Part shown: piece after piece, positions 38,044-43,108 of the stretch
Layout: each line of letters starts with the position of its first letter
How positions within the stretch are numbered: position 1 is the stretch's first letter
DNA from: Actinomycetota bacterium
Lineage (GTDB): Bacteria; Actinomycetota; Actinomycetes; S36-B12
NCBI GenBank assembly: GCA_029978585.1
Contig: JAPOJD010000003.1
Coordinates: 1 to 43,108 of the forward strand
Length of the DNA stretch: 43,108 nucleotides
Direction of reading: 5' to 3'
Notes under the pieces: model-generated
The model's input: the letters and a program-made list of their open reading frames with translations, nothing else
Told to the model about the DNA's origin: nothing
The model's database searches: none
Translations under genes and position numbers: made by a program

Positions 38044-38078
38044 TAACACGGATTCCGTGTAGCACAGAATCCGTGTTA
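38044..38078 (+). promoter_or_regulatory. Tandem palindromic operator of the toxin-antitoxin pair
   Basis: TAACACGGATTC (38044-38055) and GAATCCGTGTTA (38067-38078) are perfect 12-bp inverted arms around 11 bp. Within this, ACACGGA-T-TCCGTGT (38046-38060) is itself a perfect palindrome and a second, imperfect one is centred 16 bp later. The right arm overlaps the TAGCGT -10 box. This is typical for ribbon-helix-helix antitoxin autoregulation. Confidence 0.85.
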
Positions 38079-38082
38079 GCGT
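38077..38082 (+). promoter_or_regulatory. -10 box TAGCGT of the toxin-antitoxin operon
   Basis: TAGCGT with a 6-base gap to the ATG at 38089; a leaderless start directly under operator control. Confidence 0.65.
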
Positions 38083-38088
38083 GATCCC

Positions 38089-38346
38089 ATGACGAACCTC
38101 ACCATCACGGTGGACGACGAGGTCCTTCGTCAGGCGCGCATCCGCGCCATCGAGGAGGGTTCCTCGGTCAACGCCGTCCTACGTGAGTACCTGGCTCGGT
38201 ACGTCGCCGATCGCGATCGGTCCGAGCGTGACCGCGCCGTACTCCGCGGCATCGTGGCCCACGCCCTCGCGCATCAGGGCAGGTCAGGCGGGCGCCGGGT
38301 GCGCCGCGAGGAACTCTACGAGGAACGGGTGCAGTGGCCCCGTTGA
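38089..38346 (+). CDS. vapB: Ribbon-helix-helix antitoxin, VapB-type
   Basis: 85-aa antitoxin. The N-terminal strand and helices (LTITVDDEVLRQARIRAIEEG, then SSVNAVLREYLARYV) form a ribbon-helix-helix DNA-binding fold, and the basic/acidic C-terminal tail (about residues 50-85) would wrap the toxin. It is the first gene of the pair, overlaps the toxin gene by 13 bases, and has a palindromic operator at its promoter. It should neutralise the PIN toxin and repress its own operon. Confidence 0.9.
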   Translation: MTNLTITVDDEVLRQARIRAIEEGSSVNAVLREYLARYVADRDRSERDRAVLRGIVAHALAHQGRSGGRRVRREELYEERVQWPR

Positions 38347-38741
38347 CCTTCCTCGACACGAACCTCCTGGCCTACGCCTATGACGCTGACGCGGGGACCA
38401 AGGGCGAGCGGGCACGCGAGGTCCTGGGCAGCCTCGACAGGGCGGTCGTGAGCACTCAGGTCCTGCTCGAGTTCTACGCGGTGCTCACGCGCAAGTTCGG
38501 ACTTGCGCCTGCGACTGCCTTGGCTGCGGTCGACTCGTTGCTGGGGCTGGAAGTCGTGGCAACCGATGCGCGATTGGTGAGGGATGGCCTGCATCTGTCC
38601 ATTGAGAACGGCATTTCGCACTGGGACGCGATGATCGTGGCGGCCGCCGCAAGCGCTGGTTGCGACGTTGTGCTGACCGAGGATCTCAGCGATGGACAGG
38701 TCATCGAGGGCGTGCGGATCGTCAACCCCTTTCCGGGGTGA
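38334..38741 (+). CDS. vapC: PIN-domain toxin, VapC-type
   Basis: 135-aa PIN-domain ribonuclease. The Mg-binding acidic residues are all present: Asp8 (FLDTNLL), Glu46 (LLEFYAV), Asp98 (SHWDAMIV) and Glu116/Asp117 (LTEDLSDG). It should cleave specific RNAs, often tRNA or rRNA in this family. I used the GTG at 38334, which overlaps the antitoxin; a TTG at 38343 overlapping the antitoxin stop is possible. Catalytically intact; target unknown. Confidence 0.92.
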   Translation: MAPLTFLDTNLLAYAYDADAGTKGERAREVLGSLDRAVVSTQVLLEFYAVLTRKFGLAPATALAAVDSLLGLEVVATDARLVRDGLHLSIENGISHWDAMIVAAAASAGCDVVLTEDLSDGQVIEGVRIVNPFPG

Positions 38742-38753
38742 GTGCGGATATCG

Positions 38754-39812
38754 TCAGCGGCTCCAGATGTCTCCCACGGTGAAGCCGGTGGGGAACGGGT
38801 CCGTCGGGTCGACGACGTACTCGGCGAAGCCGGTGATCCAGGCGTGCCCGGTGATCTCGGGAACGACCCCCGGCACGCCGCCGATGTCGACCTCCTCCAC
38901 GAGGCGCCCGATGAAGACGGTGTCGGTGATGCTCTCGTGCCGGAACTCCCGGCCGAGCGCCAGCCGGCCGCGGGCATGCATCGTCGCCATGCGCGCGCAG
39001 GTGCCGGTGCCGCACGGCGAGCGGTCCAGGCATCCGGTGAAGCTCGCGGGCGACCCCCAGCTCGGCTGACCCGTGCCCATGGTCACCGCATTGCGGCGGT
39101 CGTTGGCCGGCGATCTCGGCGGGGCGGACAGTTGCGAGATGGTCACGCCCGCAAGCGAGGGATCGAGCGGATGGTGCACGGGGTACTGCTCGCTCGCCGC
39201 CAGGGTGAGCATGCTGCCGAAGCGCACGATGTCCGCTCCCTCGTCAGCAGTGAGATCGAGGCCGAACGCGGATGCGTCGGCGATGGCGTAGAACATCCCG
39301 CCCCAGGCGATATCGGCCTCGATCGTGCCGACGCCGGGGATCTCCACGGGGACCGCGAGATGGGCCGCGAAGGCAGGGACATTGCGGAAGGTGATGGAGG
39401 TGGCCTTGCCTTCGTGGACCGTAGCGGTGATCTCGATCAGCCCGGCCGGCGCCTCGAGGGTTAATCGCGTGACCGGCTCGCTCACCTCTACCATGCCGGT
39501 CTCGATGAGGACGGTCGCCACGCAGATGGTGTTGCTGCCCGACATGGCCGGGTACTCCACGTGCTCCATGATCACGTAGCCGTAGTCGGCGGCCGGATTC
39601 GCCGACGGCAGGATGAGGTTGCAGCAGGAGGCCGGATACCCGCGCGGCTCATTGAGCATGAGCTTGCGCAGGCTGTCGGCATGCGACTGGAGATAGCGGG
39701 CCTTGTCCAGCATGGTGGCCCCGGGAACATCGTCGACACCGCCGGTGATGACCCGTCCCGGCATGCCGTCGGCGTGGATGTCGACCGCGGTGATCCGGCG
39801 ATCGAATCGCAT
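38754..39812 (-). CDS. Proline racemase family enzyme with Ser/Cys active site
   Basis: 352-aa member of the proline racemase superfamily (proline racemase, 4-hydroxyproline epimerase, trans-3-hydroxy-L-proline dehydratase). The first catalytic cysteine (normally in MCGHN) is replaced by Ser91 in PAMSGSNTI. The second is kept, Cys267 in DRSPCGTGT. Loss of the first Cys argues against a standard racemase and fits a dehydratase or Ser/Cys epimerase. AGGAG precedes the ATG. It lies 9 bases downstream of msrA on the same strand. No other hydroxyproline genes are nearby. Confidence 0.9.
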   Translation of the reverse strand: MRFDRRITAVDIHADGMPGRVITGGVDDVPGATMLDKARYLQSHADSLRKLMLNEPRGYPASCCNLILPSANPAADYGYVIMEHVEYPAMSGSNTICVATVLIETGMVEVSEPVTRLTLEAPAGLIEITATVHEGKATSITFRNVPAFAAHLAVPVEIPGVGTIEADIAWGGMFYAIADASAFGLDLTADEGADIVRFGSMLTLAASEQYPVHHPLDPSLAGVTISQLSAPPRSPANDRRNAVTMGTGQPSWGSPASFTGCLDRSPCGTGTCARMATMHARGRLALGREFRHESITDTVFIGRLVEEVDIGGVPGVVPEITGHAWITGFAEYVVDPTDPFPTGFTVGDIWSR

Positions 39813-39821
39813 GGCCGGCTC

Positions 39822-40487
39822 CTACAGGGCGGGAAGCGCGATGCCGGAGGCAGAGTGGCAGCGGTAGCCGTTGGGGACCTTGTAGAGGTACTGCTGGTGG
39901 TATCCCTCGGCGAAGTAGTAGGGCCAGTCCGAGGCGGGGGACACCTGCGTCGTTATGTCGGCGTACCCCCGGTCCTTGAGGAGCGGGGCGTACGACGTCG
40001 CGGTGCGCTCGACGAGGTCCCGCTGCTCCTGAGTCGTCCAGAACACGGCACTGCGGTACTGCGTGCCCGTGTCGTTGCCCTGCCGGTAGCCCTGGGTGGG
40101 ATCGTGCTGCTCCCAGAAGTGGCGCAGGACGTCGTACGTCGAGATCTCGTCCTCGCGGTAGGCGACCATGACGGCCTCCGTGTGCCCGGTGCGCCCGGTG
40201 CACACCTCCTCGTACGTCGGGTGCGGGGTGAAGCCGCCCTGGTAGCCGACCGAGGTCGTGTAGACGCCGGGAAGGCGCCAGTAGATCTCCTCCGAGCCCC
40301 AGAAGCAGCCCATTCCGAGGTAGATGACCGACAGGCCCTGCGGCCAGGGCTCCGCCGGCAGGTCCCGCAGCGGGGTGCCGAGGACGGCGTGGTCGGCCGG
40401 GATCTCGAAGGGGTACTCGGCGCGGCCCGGGAGTGCGTCCTCGGGCGTCACCATGCGCGACTTGGCGGAGGGGAAGAGGAAGGCCAT
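39822..40487 (-). CDS. msrA: Peptide-methionine (S)-S-oxide reductase
   Basis: 221-aa enzyme reducing methionine-S-sulfoxide in proteins. The catalytic motif GCFWGSEE (Cys61) and the GYQGGFTPHPTYEEVCTGRTGHTE region are intact; a further Cys near the C terminus (GYRCHSASG) may resolve the disulfide. An N-terminal extension of about 50 residues is normal for the longer MsrA form. The start ATG 40487 has GATACT 6 bases upstream. Divergent from metB. Confidence 0.95.
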   Translation of the reverse strand: MAFLFPSAKSRMVTPEDALPGRAEYPFEIPADHAVLGTPLRDLPAEPWPQGLSVIYLGMGCFWGSEEIYWRLPGVYTTSVGYQGGFTPHPTYEEVCTGRTGHTEAVMVAYREDEISTYDVLRHFWEQHDPTQGYRQGNDTGTQYRSAVFWTTQEQRDLVERTATSYAPLLKDRGYADITTQVSPASDWPYYFAEGYHQQYLYKVPNGYRCHSASGIALPAL

Positions 40488-40493
40488 AGGTGG

Positions 40494-40499
40494 AGTATC
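40494..40499 (-). promoter_or_regulatory. -10 box GATACT, leaderless start of msrA
   Basis: GATACT on the minus strand with a 6-base gap to the ATG at 40487. It lies 10 bp from the opposing TAGGCT of metB. Confidence 0.55.
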
Positions 40500-40509
40500 G
40501 CCCATCTCG

Positions 40510-40515
40510 TAGGCT
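40510..40515 (+). promoter_or_regulatory. -10 box TAGGCT, leaderless start of metB
   Basis: TAGGCT with a 6-base gap to the metB ATG at 40522; no Shine-Dalgarno sequence. Confidence 0.62.
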
Positions 40516-40521
40516 CCTGCC

Positions 40522-41676
40522 ATGACGGAGTGGGGCACGGCCGGCTTCGAGACCCGCGCGATCCACGCTGGCCAGGAGCCCGACCCGCAGACCGGGGCCG
40601 TCGTGCCGCCGGTGTACCAGGTGTCGACGTACGCCCAGGACGGCGTGGGCGGCCTTCGCGGCGGATACGAGTACTCCCGTAGCGGCAACCCCACGCGAAC
40701 GGCGCTCGAGGAATGCCTGGCCTCTCTGGAGGGAGGTGCCCGCGGCCTCGCGTTCGCGTCGGGTCTCGCCGCGGAGGACACCCTGCTGCGCACCGTCTGT
40801 GCCCCGGGGGCGCACGCGATCATCGGCAACGATGCCTACGGAGGCACCTACCGCCTCTTCGCGCGCATCGCCGAGCCGTGGGGCCTCGAGCACACTCCGG
40901 TCGATCTCACCGACCTCGACGCCGTGCGCCGGGCCGTGCGCCCAGGAGCGACCCGGGTGATCTGGGCCGAGACGCCGACCAACCCGCTGCTCACCGTCGT
41001 CGACATCGCGGCCCTCGCGCAGGTGGCGCACGAGGCGGGTGCGCTCCTCGTCGTCGACAACACGTTCGCGTCGCCGTACCTCCAGCAGCCGCTGGCGCTG
41101 GGAGCCGACGTTGTCGTGCACTCGACGACGAAGTACCTCGGCGGCCACAGCGACGTCATCGGCGGGGCGCTCGTGGTCGCCGATCCGGACCTGGGGGAGC
41201 GGCTGGCCTACCATCAAAACGCCATGGGCTCGGTGCCCGGCCCATGGGACTCGTGGCTCGTCCTGCGCGGCATCAAGACCCTGGGGGTGCGGATGGACCG
41301 GCACTGCTCCAATGCGCGCGAGGTCGTCTCGCTGCTGCTCGACCATCCGCGCGTGACCGAGGTGTTTTATCCCGGCCTGCCTTCCGCCCGCGGTCACGAG
41401 GCGGCAACACGTCAGATGCGCGACTTCGGAGGCATGGTGTCGTTCCGCGTCGCCGGAGGGGAGCAGGAGGCTGTCGACATCTGCGGGCGGACGAAGGTCT
41501 TCACCCTGGGCGAGTCCCTGGGCGGGGTCGAGTCCCTCATCGAGCACCCCGGTCGCATGACGCATGCCTCCGCCGCGGGCAGCCCTCTCGAGGTCCCCGA
41601 CGACCTGGTGCGGCTGTCCGTCGGCATCGAGACGGTCGACGACCTGGTGGCGGACCTGAAGCAGGCACTGGGATGA
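40522..41676 (+). CDS. metB: Cystathionine gamma-synthase/lyase family
   Basis: 384-aa PLP enzyme of the Cys/Met metabolism family. The PLP lysine is Lys204 in VVHSTTKYLGGHSD; YEYSRSGNPTRTALE and the C-terminal FTLGESLGGVESLIEHP are typical. Family members make cystathionine from an O-acylhomoserine or split it. With cbs nearby and by synteny (Rv1077/Rv1079), either completing transsulfuration or forward synthesis is possible; sequence alone does not separate synthase from gamma-lyase. It overlaps the amidase by ATGA. Confidence 0.92.
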   Translation: MTEWGTAGFETRAIHAGQEPDPQTGAVVPPVYQVSTYAQDGVGGLRGGYEYSRSGNPTRTALEECLASLEGGARGLAFASGLAAEDTLLRTVCAPGAHAIIGNDAYGGTYRLFARIAEPWGLEHTPVDLTDLDAVRRAVRPGATRVIWAETPTNPLLTVVDIAALAQVAHEAGALLVVDNTFASPYLQQPLALGADVVVHSTTKYLGGHSDVIGGALVVADPDLGERLAYHQNAMGSVPGPWDSWLVLRGIKTLGVRMDRHCSNAREVVSLLLDHPRVTEVFYPGLPSARGHEAATRQMRDFGGMVSFRVAGGEQEAVDICGRTKVFTLGESLGGVESLIEHPGRMTHASAAGSPLEVPDDLVRLSVGIETVDDLVADLKQALG

Positions 41677-43034
41677 GCGACCGGACCGCGGTCTCCATCG
41701 CGGCGGATGTACGCGCGGGTCGCCGTACGGCGGTGTCGGAGGCTGAGGAGTCGCTGGAGCGGATCCGGACGCGGGACGGCGACCTGGAGGCGTTCCAGGT
41801 CGTGCGCGGCGAACGCGCGCTGAGCGAAGCTGCGGACGTCGACGCGCGCCCCGACCGGGCGAGCCTGCCGCTCGCCGGAGTACCCGTGGCCATCAAGGAC
41901 AACGTTCCCGTGGCCGGCGAGCCCATGCGCGATGGGTCGGCGTCGACCGATCCCTCGCCGCGACCGACCGACCATCCCGTCGTGGCCCGCATCCGCGCGG
42001 CCGGAGGAGTGGTCATCGGCATCACCCGCGTGCCTGAACTGTGCGTGTGGGGCGCGACGGACTCCGTCTACGGCGTCACGCGCAACCCCTGGGACCTCGG
42101 CCGCACCCCTGGCGGGTCGAGTGGCGGGTCAGCTGCCGCCGTCGCGTCGGGCATGGTGCCGGTCGCGCACGGCAATGACGGCATGGGCAGCGTGCGCATC
42201 CCGGCGGCGTGCACCGGCCTGGTGGGCATCAAGCCGGGGCTCGGCGTCGTGCCGGCCGAGCTCGGCGAGACCTCGTGGTACGGCCTGTCGGAGAACGGCG
42301 CGCTCGCCACCACCGTCGACGACGCCGCGCTCCTGCTGTCGGTGATGGCGGCCGATCCGTCGCTGGCCGTCGTCACGCCCCCCGATCGCCGCCTGCGCGT
42401 GGCCGTGTCGTTCTCGTCGCCGGTCGCCGGCATCCCGGTCGACCCCGCGTGGGCGGCGGCCGCCGAGTCCGCGGCAGCGATCCTGCGCGCTCAGGGCCAC
42501 GACGTGCGTCGCGCCAACCCGGCGACGAGCCTCGCGGGCAACGCGGCGGCGATCGCTGGGCTCGCGCGCTGGTTCGCGGGCACGGCGCAGGATGCCGATG
42601 ACGTGCCGGATCCCGGGCAGTTGGAGAAGCGAGTCAGGGTGCACGCCCGCGTCGGTCGGGCGCTGCGGCGCACGCCGCTGATGAGCCAGCGGTTGCGCGA
42701 TATGTGGATCGACCATGCGCGCGGGTTCCTCACCGAGTACGACGTCCTCGTCACCCCGGCACTCGCGCAGCCGCCCATCGAGTCGCGTCGCTGGCATGAC
42801 GGCGGATGGGCATCGACCGTGCTCGCCAATGCCCGCTATGCGCCGTTCGCGGCCCCCTGGAATGTCGCTCAGGTCCCCGCCATGGTCGTGCCGATGGGCG
42901 TGCACCCGCAGGCGGGCACCCCGGTTGCCGCGCAACTCGTCGCGGGCCCCGGCCGCGAGGCCCTGCTGCTCGGGGTGGCGTCAGCCCTCGAGGCTGCTCG
43001 GCCGTGGCAGCGCATCGCCCCCGCCTACGCCTGA
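41673..43034 (+). CDS. Amidase signature family enzyme
   Basis: 453-aa amidase with the intact Lys75, cis-Ser149, Ser173 triad ([35 protein letters not shown]). The 24-residue spacing of the two serines matches GatA and FAAH. It is not clearly GatA, since no gatB or gatC lies nearby and the C-terminal part is shorter. Substrates of this family range from acyl amides to peptides. It is coupled to metB, which may mean a role with sulfur amino acid derivatives, but that is only position. Confidence 0.9.
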   Translation: MSDRTAVSIAADVRAGRRTAVSEAEESLERIRTRDGDLEAFQVVRGERALSEAADVDARPDRASLPLAGVPVAIKDNVPVAGEPMRDGSASTDPSPRPTDHPVVARIRAAGGVVIGITRVPELCVWGATDSVYGVTRNPWDLGRTPGGSSGGSAAAVASGMVPVAHGNDGMGSVRIPAACTGLVGIKPGLGVVPAELGETSWYGLSENGALATTVDDAALLLSVMAADPSLAVVTPPDRRLRVAVSFSSPVAGIPVDPAWAAAAESAAAILRAQGHDVRRANPATSLAGNAAAIAGLARWFAGTAQDADDVPDPGQLEKRVRVHARVGRALRRTPLMSQRLRDMWIDHARGFLTEYDVLVTPALAQPPIESRRWHDGGWASTVLANARYAPFAAPWNVAQVPAMVVPMGVHPQAGTPVAAQLVAGPGREALLLGVASALEAARPWQRIAPAYA

Positions 43035-43108
43035 CTCTCCCGCCCGACCTTGGGTTGAGTGGCGGGGGGTGGTTTCACACTCCTTAGCTTATTTTGGCCT
43101 TCACGGCC
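43035..43108. other. AT-richer contig-edge sequence with inverted copy of the left end
   Basis: No gene seen. GGTTGAGTGGCGGG (43053-43066) is the exact inverted copy of bases 69-82. The last 35 bases are notably richer in A/T than the rest of the window and end in a GGCC-TTCAC-GGCC hairpin. Confidence 0.6.

Noticed and set aside
38044..38078. Rho-independent terminator of cbs
   Set aside because: The inverted repeat could form a hairpin, but its substructure of two palindromes and overlap with the -10 of vapB fit an operator much better; no U-tract follows.

Overview
High-GC, gene-dense bacterial chromosome segment. Gene content and order (fmdB/Ruc-like, 5-FTHF cyclo-ligase, galU, glp/moeA, rimJ, sepX/glpR; PMT, rsmI, metG, tatD, rsmA, ispE; glmU, prs, rplY, pth; mfd, mazG, eno, ftsB, DUF501, ppx; SGNH hydrolase, cbs, metB) match the actinobacterial core order as I recall it from Mycobacterium tuberculosis Rv0991c-Rv1026 plus Rv1075c-Rv1079. 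I therefore read it as an actinomycete. Genus cannot be called. No phage, IS element, CRISPR or rRNA is visible. No gap between genes exceeds 300 bp. Both extreme ends (1-82 and 43035-43108) look like contig-edge sequence.

Layout. 83-3004: a Ruc-like zinc-ribbon gene under a perfect CIRCE (HrcA) operator, an ABC-2 exporter pair and a tandem pair of fluoride channels. 3005-7490: folate cyclo-ligase, galU and the glp(moeA)-moaC-rimJ-sepX/glpR block, which joins molybdopterin genes with a cell-division membrane protein. 7577-9794: tRNA-Ala(CGC), a small unknown secreted protein apparently co-transcribed with it, and a protein O-mannosyltransferase. 9833-14897: rsmI, then metG-tatD-rsmA-ispE, tightly packed. 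14894-16605: acyl desaturase with its likely TetR repressor and a tandem operator. 16649-21370: tRNA-Gln, glmU-prs, rplY with a structured leader, pth, cysQ-like. 21367-27773: mfd, SurA-like lipoprotein, mazG, DUF885 peptidase. 27803-30896: eno, ftsB/divIC, DUF501, ppx. 30971-33395: LacI regulator, dienelactone hydrolase, family 5 UDG. 33400-35931: an unusual 74-nt tRNA with anticodon UAA, a Bax-inhibitor-1 protein, small hypotheticals and an SGNH hydrolase. 35934-43034: MBL hydrolase and cbs from overlapping divergent promoters, a VapBC-type toxin-antitoxin pair with tandem operators, a proline-racemase family enzyme with a Ser/Cys active site, msrA, metB and an amidase.

Genes work together as translation and RNA quality control (metG, rsmA, rsmI, rplY, pth, tRNAs), envelope building (galU, glmU, PMT, ispE), division (glp, sepX/glpR, ftsB), repair (mfd, mazG, UDG) and transsulfuration (cbs, metB). 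Two regulatory habits stand out. At least 15 genes carry a TANNNT-like -10 box only 6-8 bp before the start codon, meaning widespread leaderless transcription. Inside operons, genes are chained by 4-base ATGA/GTGA overlaps.

The observations most worth following are the class-I-sized Leu(UAA)-like tRNA, the structured rplY leader, the CIRCE-controlled chaperone gene, the shared divergent -10 boxes at cbs/MBL, and moaC inside the Glp/SepX division block. No clearly new multi-gene defence or metabolic system was found.
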